A DNA stretch of 39,888 nucleotides. Source: UKL13-2 sp043773745 (GTDB taxonomy: Bacteria > Pseudomonadota > Gammaproteobacteria > Burkholderiales > Usitatibacteraceae). The stretch lies in the NCBI GenBank assembly GCA_043773745.1, contig JAYVEV010000068.1, positions 1 through 39,888 of the forward strand, written 5' to 3'. Both the position numbers and the translations under genes were made by a program. This document shows positions 8,515 through 17,710 of this stretch, one piece after another. Each line of letters opens with the position of its first letter. Position 1 is the first letter of the stretch. The notes beneath the pieces were generated by a model that saw only the letters and a list, made by a program, of their open reading frames with translations, ran no database searches and was not told the DNA's origin.

Positions 8515-10307
8515 AGTGCCCTGTTTTTAAGCCTGCTTTGATAGCGCTATTTTTTTGCGCTGTTGTTTCTACATCCGTTTCGGCGGACGCACCCAAGAAA
8601 GTTTTTCGTACCGCCTTCCTGATTGCGGAAACAGAATTCGATCCCGCCAAGGTCTCAGACCTTTACTCCAATACCGTATTTGAAGAAATACTCGAATCTC
8701 CGCTGACCTACGACATGCTGGCGCGACCTGCACGGCTGAAGCCGCAGACGCTGGCTGCGATGCCGGAGATTACCGAGGGAGGCAGGGTTTACACCCTGAT
8801 ATTAAAAAAAGGAATTTTGTTTGCGGATGATCCGGCATTCAACGGCAAGCAGCGCGAGCTGGTTGTGCAGGATTATGTCTATTCATGGATGCGCATGCTG
8901 GACCCGAAAAATAAATCGCCCAACAGTTGGCTGTTTGACGGAAAAATTGTTGGTCTTGATGCAATCGTAACAGCAGCCAAGACGAGCGGTAAATTTGATT
9001 ACGACGCCAAAGTGACCGGTTTTGAAATACTCGACCCACATACTTTGCGTATAACCCTGACCAAGCCGGATTTTAATTTTGTTTACATTTTGGGGATGGC
9101 GACAACGGGAGCGATGGCTCGCGAGGTGGTTGAGAAATATGGCGACCAAGTAGGCGCACATCCGGTTGGTACCGGTGCCTTTCTGCTCAAGGAATGGCGC
9201 CGCTCTTCAAAAATTGTGCTCGAAAAAAATCCTAATTTCCGCGAAGAATATTACGATGCAGATCCGGGCGATGATCCTATTTCACAGCGACTTGCCAAGG
9301 AAATGAAAGGCAAGCGCGTCCCGCAACTTGACCGCGTCGAGATCTCGATTATCGAAGAATCCCAGCCGCGCTGGCTAGCGTTTTTGAGCGGTGAGCTCGA
9401 CACCGCTAAGCTGCCGTATGAGTTCAACAGTATGGCTGTGCCTGGCGGAAAAATCGCCCCTAATCTTGCCAAACGCGGCATGACCGCCACACATGAAGTT
9501 GAAGCAGTGGTGACCTATACCTATTTCAATATGAAGGACCCTGTCGTCGGCGGCTATACGCCGGAAAAAGTCGCGCTGCGTCGTGCCATTTCGCTGGGCT
9601 ATGATACTGACGCCGAAATCAATACCATTCGCAACGGTAATGCGATCAAAGCCGAATCGCCCATTCCGCCTGGCGTGTTGGGTTATGACCCCAAATTTAC
9701 GCTTGGCAAAACCTACGATCCTGCCCGTGCCAAAGCGCTGCTTGATACCTACGGATATATTGACCGTGACGGCGATGGCTATCGTGAAACCCCCGATGGT
9801 AAGCCGCTGACATTTACCTTCGCCGCTACGCCAGCCCAACTCGATAAGCTGTTTGTCGAGCTATGGAAAAAGAACATGGATGCGATCGGTATTCGCATGG
9901 ATGTGTTGATTGAAAAATGGCCGGACCTGAGAAAGAAATCCAAGCAGGGGAAATTGCAAACATGGGCGCTGGCGTGGGGGGCGGATTATCCTGATGGCGA
10001 GAATTTCTTACAGCTGTTATACGGGCCCAATTCTGGCTCATCCAATGATGGCGAGTTTCGTCTGGACGCCTACGACAAGCTTTATCGAGAAGCCGCTGGC
10101 ATTCCCGCTGGACCCGAACGCACCAAAATTTATCAGCAGATGGCAAAACTGATTGCTGCCTACGTTCCTTGGAAGCTCAATACCCATCGCACTTTTGATA
10201 CCTTTAATCAGCCGTGGGTACTGGGGTTTCGCAAACACCAAATCTTGCATGATACTTACAAGTACATTGATATTGACCTCGACATAAAAGCAAAGGCGGG
10301 GTATTAA
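8511..10307 (+). CDS. Peptide-type ABC transporter solute-binding protein 2 (SBP_bac_5)
   Basis: 598 residues. The TTG start (8511-8513) overlaps the preceding stop and has GAGG about 8 nt upstream; the Sec signal peptide (hydrophobic stretch at about 9-22, cleavage after VSA) begins at once, supporting this start. It shares the family 5 landmarks of its neighbour: VFRTAFLIAETEFDP, QDYVYSWMRMLDP, HPVGTGAFLLKEWRRSSK, NPNFREEYYDADPG and FNMKDPVVGGYTPEKVALRRA. It is more similar by eye to the first paralog in the FREEY and GGY segments than either is to unrelated SBPs, so this is a local duplication. Likely a second receptor with altered ligand range for the same permease. Confidence 0.88.
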   Translation: MKCPVFKPALIALFFCAVVSTSVSADAPKKVFRTAFLIAETEFDPAKVSDLYSNTVFEEILESPLTYDMLARPARLKPQTLAAMPEITEGGRVYTLILKKGILFADDPAFNGKQRELVVQDYVYSWMRMLDPKNKSPNSWLFDGKIVGLDAIVTAAKTSGKFDYDAKVTGFEILDPHTLRITLTKPDFNFVYILGMATTGAMAREVVEKYGDQVGAHPVGTGAFLLKEWRRSSKIVLEKNPNFREEYYDADPGDDPISQRLAKEMKGKRVPQLDRVEISIIEESQPRWLAFLSGELDTAKLPYEFNSMAVPGGKIAPNLAKRGMTATHEVEAVVTYTYFNMKDPVVGGYTPEKVALRRAISLGYDTDAEINTIRNGNAIKAESPIPPGVLGYDPKFTLGKTYDPARAKALLDTYGYIDRDGDGYRETPDGKPLTFTFAATPAQLDKLFVELWKKNMDAIGIRMDVLIEKWPDLRKKSKQGKLQTWALAWGADYPDGENFLQLLYGPNSGSSNDGEFRLDAYDKLYREAAGIPAGPERTKIYQQMAKLIAAYVPWKLNTHRTFDTFNQPWVLGFRKHQILHDTYKYIDIDLDIKAKAGY

Positions 10308-10506
10308 AAAAGATAAAACTCTATATCTGGTGGGTTTTTCCAGGCTTTTTTGCCTTAAAATCCGCCCCAGTAATGGAGTTTGTTAAATGGATTAATGCCC
10401 GATTTGTCTTTGTGGTTTCGCCTCAATTTATGGCCCTGCCTTTTACCGCGCATCGTACAGTTTTGGATAGTTTTGATATGAGTTTCAGAAAAAATAAAAA
10501 CGAAAA

Positions 10507-12354
10507 ATGCGCCAAATGATTTTAATCAAAACCAATTTCGGTTTAATGGCGCAAGCAGGCGCTACTGCATTTTTGGCGGCTACGATATTTTTAACGTCGG
10601 TATCGCAGTGCTGGGCCGTCGAGAAGAAAGTCCTCAAAATTGCCTTTCGCGCCGCTGAAACCGGCTTTGATCCACAGCGAATCGAAGACCGCTACTCGGT
10701 TGGCATTGCCGAGAATTTTTTTGAAACCTTGATCACCTACGATTGGCTGGCGCGTCCCGCCAAGCTCGTTCCGCTCGCTGCTGAAAAAGTGCCGGAAGGT
10801 GAGGAGGGCGGGACTAGATTTACCTTCCGCATCAAGCCGGGCATTTTGTTTGCGGATGACCTCGCCTTCAATGGCAAGAAGCGCGAGCTGGTGGCCAAGG
10901 ACATGGAGTATGCGATCAAACGCTTCCGCGATCCCGCCAATCGCAGCCCATATGCGTGGCTGTTTATTGACCGTATTGTCGGCTACGACCAGTTTGTAGA
11001 GGACGCAAAAAAAGCGAATAAATACGATTACGATAAGCCGGTACCGGGTATTCAGGTGCTCGATAAATATACGATTTCGTTCAAGCTAACGCAGGCTGAC
11101 TACAACTTTTTATATTTCTTTGCGATGCCGATTGTGGTGCCGGTCGCGCGTGAGGTGATTGAGGCTTACGGCGCGGACACTATGGCGCATCCGGTCGGTA
11201 CCGGGCCCTATGTGCTGAAGGAATGGGTTCGCCGTTCCAAAATTGTGCTGGAGCGCAACACCAACTATCGCGGCCATCAGCTCAATACGCAATACGCTAA
11301 CCCCAATGACTCATGGGACAACGATGCCATCAAAGCATTGGCCGGTAAAACCCTGCCATTGATTGATCGGATTGAGATTTCGCCCATTGAAGAAGAGCAA
11401 CCGCGCTTTTTGGCGTTCATGAATCTGGAGCATGATTACCTCGAGGAAACACCGCTGGGCTTTGTCAGCCAGCTGCTGCCGCTGGGTAAATTGTCGCCCG
11501 CGATGGTGAAGCGCAATGTGCGGGTATTTCGCGCTGAGGAACCGGAAATTACCTGGGATGGCTTCAATATGGAAGATAAAATTGTTGGCGGCTACAAGCC
11601 GGAAAATGTGGCTTTCCGCCGCGCGCTCATCTTGGCGCATGATCGTGGCCAGGAAGTGGATATTGTCCGCCGTGGCCAGGCCGCACCGACCAAGAGCCCC
11701 ATTCCGCCTGGCGTGGTCGGTTACGATCCCACTTTTAAAGCGGTCGAGCAGGAGTACAACATATCACGCGCAAAAGCGCTGTTGGATATGTACGGTTATG
11801 TTGACAAGAACGGCGATGGTTGGCGCGAGATGCCGGATGGCAGACCGATTGCGATCGAATTCAAATATCGCGCGAATGAGAATGAAGGTCGCCAGATCGC
11901 GGAGCTTTGGGTGAAGTGCATGGGGGCTATTGGTATTCGTATGACGACTACAGCAGTGCAGTTTGCGGACTTGCTGCGCGATCGCAAAGTCGGAAAATTT
12001 CAGATGTCTAATTTTGCGTGGATTGCCGATTATCCTGACGCACAAAATTTTCTTCAGCTTTTATACGGCCCCAATACGAATGAGTCGAATGATTCGCGTT
12101 TTAAATTACCCGAGTACGACCGTTTATACTCGGCATCACTTAAGCTGCCCGATAGCCCGGAACGTAACAAAATTTACCGCGAAATGAACCGTCTGATTGT
12201 GGCCTATGCCCCGTGGCGTTTTGGAGTGAATCGCACTTTCAGTCATTTCATTAACCCGTGGGTATTGGGCTATAAAAAGCATCCCATTCTTTATACCGCA
12301 TTCAAGTATCTGGATATTGATGTGACTGCACAAAAAGCAGTCATGCAACAGTAA
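10507..12354 (+). CDS. Peptide-type ABC transporter solute-binding protein 3 (SBP_bac_5)
   Basis: 615 residues, a third paralog. The signal peptide is longer, with a hydrophobic core at about residues 15-32 and cleavage near QCWA. Landmarks are KVLKIAFRAAETGFDP, AKDMEYAIKRFRDP, HPVGTGPYVLKEWVRRSK and FNMEDKIVGGYKPENVAFRRA. It is separated from paralog 2 by 199 bp (10308-10506) in which I see no gene and no clear terminator, so an additional internal promoter there is possible but unproven. It is followed at 21 bp by the first permease gene, making it the paralog most tightly linked to the translocator. Confidence 0.88.
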   Translation: MRQMILIKTNFGLMAQAGATAFLAATIFLTSVSQCWAVEKKVLKIAFRAAETGFDPQRIEDRYSVGIAENFFETLITYDWLARPAKLVPLAAEKVPEGEEGGTRFTFRIKPGILFADDLAFNGKKRELVAKDMEYAIKRFRDPANRSPYAWLFIDRIVGYDQFVEDAKKANKYDYDKPVPGIQVLDKYTISFKLTQADYNFLYFFAMPIVVPVAREVIEAYGADTMAHPVGTGPYVLKEWVRRSKIVLERNTNYRGHQLNTQYANPNDSWDNDAIKALAGKTLPLIDRIEISPIEEEQPRFLAFMNLEHDYLEETPLGFVSQLLPLGKLSPAMVKRNVRVFRAEEPEITWDGFNMEDKIVGGYKPENVAFRRALILAHDRGQEVDIVRRGQAAPTKSPIPPGVVGYDPTFKAVEQEYNISRAKALLDMYGYVDKNGDGWREMPDGRPIAIEFKYRANENEGRQIAELWVKCMGAIGIRMTTTAVQFADLLRDRKVGKFQMSNFAWIADYPDAQNFLQLLYGPNTNESNDSRFKLPEYDRLYSASLKLPDSPERNKIYREMNRLIVAYAPWRFGVNRTFSHFINPWVLGYKKHPILYTAFKYLDIDVTAQKAVMQQ

Positions 12355-12375
12355 TTTTTTGATTAGGGGAGTTTG

Positions 12376-13416
12376 ATGGGTGCCTATGTATTAAGACGAT
12401 TGTGGCAAATGATTCCCACCTTGGGTGGCGTCATGTTGCTGATTTTTGTGCTCTTCAATTGGGTGGGCGGTGACCCGGCACTGGTGTTGGCAGGCAAGAT
12501 CACCAATAAAGATCAGATTGAAAATATTCGCAAACAGCTCGGTGTTGATCAGCCCGCCTATGTGCAACTGGGCTACTTCGCATTTGAAGTCGCAACCGGT
12601 TTTACGTGCACCTGGAAGAGCTACACGGATAAGCCAGAACCGCCGAAAGTGAATGCAAAGGCCCCTGATACGCCGCCCAAAGCGAATGCCAATTCTGGCT
12701 GCCAGGCGGTGCGCTCATGGGCTACCAATGAGGAAGTGCCCAAGATTCTCACCACCCGCATTACACCCACACTGACGATCATGATTCCCGTACTCATACT
12801 TGAGACGCTACTAGGGGTGATTCTCGCCATCGGTGTTGCTTATGTACGCGGCTCATTAACCGATCGCATGATCATGATGATTTGCACGGTGGCAATGTCC
12901 GTATCATTCCTTGTTTACATCATCGTCGCCCAATATATTTTCGGTTTTCAGCTAGGCTGGTTCCCGGTTCAAGGCTGGAGCGATTCGTTCTGGAAAAATA
13001 TTACGTACTATGCGCCGCTGCCGATTGCGCTCGCCGTATTTGTGGGGCTGGCGCCCGCCTTGCGGCTCTACCGCAGTTTTTTTCTGGATGAAATCAATAA
13101 CGACTATGTGCGCACCGCGCGCGCCAAAGGCGTGCCGGAAAAAACGGTGATGATGAAGCATGTATTGCGCAACGCCATGATTCCGATTTTGACTAATATC
13201 GGCATCGCGCTTCCCGGTATTTTTGTGGGCTCGTTTCTGCTGGAAACTTTCTTCTCCATTCCCGGTTTGGGCCGTGAGATTTTGGTGGCGGTTAATCGTT
13301 CCGATTTCCCGGTAATCAAAGCCGCCACCGTCTATCTGGCGATGGTGACGATGATTATCAATCTGTTGGTTGACGTGCTTTACAAAGCTGTCGATCCACG
13401 GGTCACATTTAAATAA
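12376..13416 (+). CDS. Peptide ABC transporter permease, DppB/OppB/YejB type
   Basis: 346 residues, with ATG at 12376 behind GGGGA at 5 nt (an in-frame TTG one codon earlier is less likely). First membrane helix GGVMLLIFVLFNW, then the conserved GDPALVLAG segment and a Pro/Lys-rich periplasmic loop at about residues 75-115 with two Cys that could form a disulfide. The binding-protein-dependent transport (EAA) motif is DYVRTARAKGVPEKTVMMKHVLRNA at about 245-270. It forms the inner-membrane channel with the next gene. The insertion-containing loop makes it closer in layout to YejB than to DppB. Confidence 0.9.
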   Translation: MGAYVLRRLWQMIPTLGGVMLLIFVLFNWVGGDPALVLAGKITNKDQIENIRKQLGVDQPAYVQLGYFAFEVATGFTCTWKSYTDKPEPPKVNAKAPDTPPKANANSGCQAVRSWATNEEVPKILTTRITPTLTIMIPVLILETLLGVILAIGVAYVRGSLTDRMIMMICTVAMSVSFLVYIIVAQYIFGFQLGWFPVQGWSDSFWKNITYYAPLPIALAVFVGLAPALRLYRSFFLDEINNDYVRTARAKGVPEKTVMMKHVLRNAMIPILTNIGIALPGIFVGSFLLETFFSIPGLGREILVAVNRSDFPVIKAATVYLAMVTMIINLLVDVLYKAVDPRVTFK

Positions 13417-13426
13417 GGGTGCCCAG

Positions 13427-14506
13427 ATGAGCGCCGTACTATCTACATCTACTGCAGCCCCGCTACATCAAACATCACCCGGCCTTTGGAGGCTCGCATG
13501 GCGACGCCTGAAGCGCGACAAGGTGGGCATGATTTCACTGGTCGTGGTGATCGGGTTTTTATTGATGATGGCAGGTTCTTATACCGGTCTCATCGCCAAA
13601 GACTGGGCTAAAGAGGCTGGCGTTTCATATGCCAACCCGAGCTTTATGGCAGGGGCTGAAAATCTGGAGGCGGTAAGGGCGCAGATTGACCCGAACGCGG
13701 TCAAAATTGAGCCGGTTGATTTATCCGATATTGACCCGCTGGCACCCCGTTACAAGGAATGGGCAGAACGCACTGAAAAAATAAAAACGACTGAAATCCC
13801 GCGCGCTGAAACACTGCCGTTCGGCGGCGACAAATGGGGCCGCGATGTATTACTAAAAGCAATCAAGGGTGCAGAAACATCTATTTTTGTTGGGCTGTTT
13901 GCCGCTTTATTTGCAACCATTATTGGCACTACGCTGGGAGCCATTTCCGGCTACATGGGTGGTAGGATCGGCGACTTGCTGGAATGGTTTTATAACGTAT
14001 TTACGTCGATTCCCTACATTCTGTTGATTCTCGCTTTTGCGGCTGTATTCGCCAGTTCGCCTCATTTGGCTGCGTATAAAGGTGTGCCGATGGTGGTGGC
14101 GATTTTGGCTTTCACCGGCTGGACTGGTATTTACCGCCTGATACGCTCGGAATACATCAAGCATGCCTCACGTGAATATGTGAAGGCCGCGCAAGCCATT
14201 GGCGCCAGCGATTCGCGCCGCATGTTTGTGCATATCCTGCCGAATGTCAGCCATGTGTGTCTGGTGCAACTTTCGCAGCACGTAGTGCAGTTCATTAAAG
14301 CAGAGGTGATTTTGTCTTACCTAGGGCTCGGCGTGCCGGTTGATTCCGTTTCATGGGGCACCATGCTGGCCGAAGCGCAATCGGAACTGGTTATCGGCAA
14401 ATGGTGGCAGTTGGCGGCGGCCGGTATTTCGATGGCAATTTTAGTGACGGCGTTTTCGATGCTGACCGATTCCTTGCGTGATGCGCTTGACCCGAAAATT
14501 AAATAG
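13427..14506 (+). CDS. Peptide ABC transporter permease, DppC/OppC/YejE type
   Basis: 359 residues from ATG 13427, preceded by AAGGG; an in-frame start further upstream would run into the previous gene. N-terminal OppC_N region WRLAWRRLKRDKVGMISLVVVIGFLLMM, a large periplasmic loop of about 100 residues, then the FGGDKWGRDVLLKAIKGAETS segment typical of OppC partners (usually GTDxxGRD). The EAA motif is EYVKAAQAIGASDSRRMFVHILPN. Second half of the translocation channel. The long periplasmic loop again resembles YejE. Confidence 0.9.
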   Translation: MSAVLSTSTAAPLHQTSPGLWRLAWRRLKRDKVGMISLVVVIGFLLMMAGSYTGLIAKDWAKEAGVSYANPSFMAGAENLEAVRAQIDPNAVKIEPVDLSDIDPLAPRYKEWAERTEKIKTTEIPRAETLPFGGDKWGRDVLLKAIKGAETSIFVGLFAALFATIIGTTLGAISGYMGGRIGDLLEWFYNVFTSIPYILLILAFAAVFASSPHLAAYKGVPMVVAILAFTGWTGIYRLIRSEYIKHASREYVKAAQAIGASDSRRMFVHILPNVSHVCLVQLSQHVVQFIKAEVILSYLGLGVPVDSVSWGTMLAEAQSELVIGKWWQLAAAGISMAILVTAFSMLTDSLRDALDPKIK

Positions 14507-14522
14507 GCGGATGACGATCAAT

Positions 14523-16226
14523 ATGGATAACTTACTCGAAGTTAAAAATCTAAACGTCAAATTTCGCCTCGATGGCAATCAAATTTTTGAAGCTGTTAAA
14601 GGCATCTCGTTTGATGTGCCCAAAAATTCCACCGTCGCATTAGTCGGCGAATCGGGCAGCGGCAAATCGGTTTCCGCGATGTCGATCGTGCGTTTGCTAC
14701 CTAAAGAGACCGCGATAATCTCGCCAGCAAGTGAAGTCAATTTTGAAGGCCGGAATTTACTGGCATTACCCGAAAATGAAATGCGTGCCATTCGCGGCCA
14801 GGATATTTCGGTGATTTTTCAGGAGCCGATGTCATCGCTTAATCCGGTGTTTACGGTTGGCGATCAAATCGCAGAAGTGCTGCGTCTGCATACAGGCATG
14901 ACGCGCAAGCAGGCGTGGAGCAGGGCGGAAGAGTTAATGAATGAAGTTGGCATTCCTAATCCCAAGCTGCGCATGAACTCGTTTCCGCATGAGCTTTCCG
15001 GCGGTCAGCAACAGCGCGTAATGATTGCGCAGGCCATCGCCTGTGAACCAAAGCTGTTGATTGCGGATGAACCCACTACCGCGCTGGACGTGACGATTCA
15101 AAAGCAGATTCTGGATTTGATTGCCAAGCTCCAACAAAGGCATCAAATGGCGGTGTTGTTTATCACCCATGATTTGGCCGTGGTGGGTGAAATAGCCGAT
15201 CATGTGGTGGTGATGCAGAGCGGTGAAATTAAAGAAAAGGGTACCGCCAAGGCAATTTTTGAAACGCCACAGCACCCATATACCAAGGCGCTGCTATCGT
15301 GCCGCCCCAGTGTCGATCAGCGGCCGAAACGGTTGCCGGTCATCGATGATTTTCTGCGTCCTGAAGGCGTTAATAAAGACAATCTTGTGCAGCGTAAGCG
15401 CGGCTATGAGGCGGGTGACCAGATTGTGCTGGAGGTCAAAAATTTATCCAAGAAGTTCACGCTCAAAGACGGCTTTTTCAAAAAACGCGAAGTAGCTGCG
15501 GTCAAAGATGCGTCATTCAAATTAGCGCGAGGCAAAACGCTTGGTTTGGTCGGTGAATCCGGCTCCGGCAAAACGACTGTCGGCTTAACGCTAATGCGTC
15601 TGCATAATGCGTCTGGTGGCGAGGTGTTGTTTGACGGCGTTGATTTATTGAAGCTTTCGGAAAAAGATTTTTTGAAATATAAGCGACGTATCCAAATCGT
15701 CTTTCAAAATCCCTACGCTTCATTAAATCCGCGCTTTACGGTCGGGCAGATTTTGCTGGAACCGATGAAAATCCACAGCATTGGCAAAGGCGATCAAGAG
15801 CGCGTGAATATGGCTATGGCATTGTTGAAGCGGGTTGGCTTGCCAGATGTTTCCTTTTATAAATACCCGCACGAGTTTTCCGGTGGGCAACGCCAGCGTA
15901 TTGCGATTGCGCGCTGCCTGACCATGAAGCCCGATGTGTTGATTTGTGATGAGTCGGTATCGGCACTAGATGTTTCCGTACAGGCGCAAGTATTGAATCT
16001 GCTGCAGGATTTGCAAGATGAATACCAAATGAGTTACATCTTTATCTCGCATGATCTGGCGGTGGTTAAATATATTTCTGATCAGGTAATGGTGATGTCC
16101 GAGGGCGATGTTGTAGAGGTCGCTAATTCTGATGAGATTTACCTCAATCCTCAACAGGATTACACGAAGAAACTACTGGGCTCGATACCCAAAGGTTGGC
16201 AGGAAGGTGTTGTTAGGGCTGCATAA
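14523..16226 (+). CDS. Fused two-domain peptide ABC transporter ATPase (DppD-DppF/YejF type)
   Basis: 567 residues from ATG 14523 (ATG 14511, four codons earlier, is possible but has no spaced ribosome site). Two complete nucleotide-binding domains. Domain 1: Walker A GESGSGKSVS, signature LSGGQQQR, Walker B LLIADEPTTALD. Domain 2: Walker A GESGSGKTTVG, signature FSGGQRQR, Walker B VLICDESVSALD. Each keeps its Walker B glutamate and a switch His (ITHDLAVV, ISHDLAVV). Domain 1 ends with the oligopeptide-transporter C-terminal segment HPYTKALLSCRP. One polypeptide therefore supplies both ATPases for the two permeases. It is the last gene of the importer operon; no terminator is evident in the 140 bp that follow. 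Confidence 0.92.
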   Translation: MDNLLEVKNLNVKFRLDGNQIFEAVKGISFDVPKNSTVALVGESGSGKSVSAMSIVRLLPKETAIISPASEVNFEGRNLLALPENEMRAIRGQDISVIFQEPMSSLNPVFTVGDQIAEVLRLHTGMTRKQAWSRAEELMNEVGIPNPKLRMNSFPHELSGGQQQRVMIAQAIACEPKLLIADEPTTALDVTIQKQILDLIAKLQQRHQMAVLFITHDLAVVGEIADHVVVMQSGEIKEKGTAKAIFETPQHPYTKALLSCRPSVDQRPKRLPVIDDFLRPEGVNKDNLVQRKRGYEAGDQIVLEVKNLSKKFTLKDGFFKKREVAAVKDASFKLARGKTLGLVGESGSGKTTVGLTLMRLHNASGGEVLFDGVDLLKLSEKDFLKYKRRIQIVFQNPYASLNPRFTVGQILLEPMKIHSIGKGDQERVNMAMALLKRVGLPDVSFYKYPHEFSGGQRQRIAIARCLTMKPDVLICDESVSALDVSVQAQVLNLLQDLQDEYQMSYIFISHDLAVVKYISDQVMVMSEGDVVEVANSDEIYLNPQQDYTKKLLGSIPKGWQEGVVRAA

Positions 16227-16366
16227 TTTGGTGCGGCGCATGCCAATCGAGGCGCTGTCCTACATGAATTCTGGCATGACAGAGGATGATCTAAAATTGG
16301 GGCATTCCGTGCTTCTAGGGATGATGCGATACAATTTATGATGATAAAAAATATGCCTGCCAAGTT

Positions 16367-17710
16367 ATGAGCGCCTCTGCAGTAGCGCCCGACACCCGCG
16401 TTTCGACATGTGATGTTTTGGTCATTGGCGGTGGACCTGCGGGCGCAACAGCAGCAGCGCTGCTGGCCGAGCGTGGTTATCAAGTCACGCTGCTGGAGAA
16501 GGCGCACCACCCGCGCTTTCACATTGGAGAATCCCTGCTCCCCGCCAACTTGCCGCTGCTGGAAAAGCTGGGCGTGGCCGATGAGGTCAAAGCCATTGGC
16601 ATGGAAAAATGGGGCGCAGAATTTGTTTCCCCCTGGCACGATCACAAGCAAGTATTTGAATTTGGCGATGCCATGGATAAGTCTATGCCTATGGCTTACC
16701 AAGTTCGTCGCTCTGAATTTGATGAAATCCTGATTCGTAACGCCAGCCGAAAAAACGCTCGAGTTGTAGAAGGGTGCCGGGTACAAAACGTCGATTTCCT
16801 TCCTGACAATAGCGGCGCAACTGTGCAGGCGATATATGACGATGAAAGTATTGAAACGGTGAATGCGCGCTTTGTGCTGGACGCTTCGGGCCGCGATACC
16901 TTTCTCGGTAACCGTTTTAAAGCCAAGCAACGTAACAAGAAACATAATAGCGCTGCAATTTATGGTCACTTCACGGGTGCTGTACGCAATGAGGGTAAAA
17001 CCGCCGGAAATATCTCTATTTTTTGGTTTGATCATGGCTGGTTCTGGGTTATTCCACTGCTAGATGGCACAACCAGTATCGGCGCGGTGGTCTGGCCCTA
17101 TTACCTTAAAACCCGCGGGAAGCAGTCATTGGATGTTTTTTTTCAGGAAACGATAGCCCTTTGCAAACCGCTTGAGATGCTCGTGAAAAATGCCCATCTG
17201 GTTTCACCGGTTGAGGCGACAGGTAATTTTTCCTACGAGTGTAATCATACCCATGGCAAAAATTACTTGTTATTGGGTGATGCATACACTTTTATTGACC
17301 CGGTGTTTTCGTCGGGTGTGATGCTGGCCATGCAGAGCGCCTTTGTCGGTGCGGAGACAGTAGATGTCTGTTTGCGGAATCCTAAGCAGGCATCTGCCGC
17401 GTTAAGAAGATTTGATAAATCGATGCGCACCGGCCCTAAAGAATTTTCTTGGTTTATTTATCGTGTGACTAATCCGGTACTGCGCAATATGTTCATGGGG
17501 CCGCGCAACTTTTTTCGCGTTAAAGAAGCGCTACTATCAGTGCTCGCGGGCGATGTATTCGGCAAAACCCCAATTCGTATACCGATACTCGTATTTAAGG
17601 GGATTTACTACATCGCCTCGCTGTTTAATTTCAGACGTACGCTGAATGCATTGCACTTGCGAAAACAGAATATTCGCGTTGTCAATGATGCCGACGCTAC
17701 GGTGCATTGA
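16367..17710 (+). CDS. Flavin-dependent halogenase-like protein of the aryl-polyene cluster
   Basis: 447 residues. The N-terminal FAD site is VLVIGGGPAGATAAA (residues 17-31). Halogenase marks are present: GWFWVIP at 224-230 (the GWxWxIP motif that excludes monooxygenase chemistry), FIDPVFSSG at 309-317 (Fx.Px.Sx.G motif of flavin-dependent halogenases), and Lys81 in the segment MEKWGAEF, where the catalytic lysine that forms the halamine/HOX adduct is expected. It resembles phenol/pyrrole-type enzymes more than tryptophan-type, being shorter and acting probably on a carrier-bound aryl group. Xanthomonadins are brominated aryl polyenes, which fits the cluster. A flavin reductase partner is not encoded here. 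First gene of the plus-strand operon; its TGA overlaps the next ATG (TGATG). A geranylgeranyl-reductase-like oxidoreductase is the main alternative. Confidence 0.82.
   Translation: MSASAVAPDTRVSTCDVLVIGGGPAGATAAALLAERGYQVTLLEKAHHPRFHIGESLLPANLPLLEKLGVADEVKAIGMEKWGAEFVSPWHDHKQVFEFGDAMDKSMPMAYQVRRSEFDEILIRNASRKNARVVEGCRVQNVDFLPDNSGATVQAIYDDESIETVNARFVLDASGRDTFLGNRFKAKQRNKKHNSAAIYGHFTGAVRNEGKTAGNISIFWFDHGWFWVIPLLDGTTSIGAVVWPYYLKTRGKQSLDVFFQETIALCKPLEMLVKNAHLVSPVEATGNFSYECNHTHGKNYLLLGDAYTFIDPVFSSGVMLAMQSAFVGAETVDVCLRNPKQASAALRRFDKSMRTGPKEFSWFIYRVTNPVLRNMFMGPRNFFRVKEALLSVLAGDVFGKTPIRIPILVFKGIYYIASLFNFRRTLNALHLRKQNIRVVNDADATVH

Noticed and set aside
16160..17035. Long open frame on the minus strand opposite the importer ATPase end and the halogenase
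   Set aside because: The plus-strand genes carry clear family motifs throughout; the antisense translation has none and results from codon bias.
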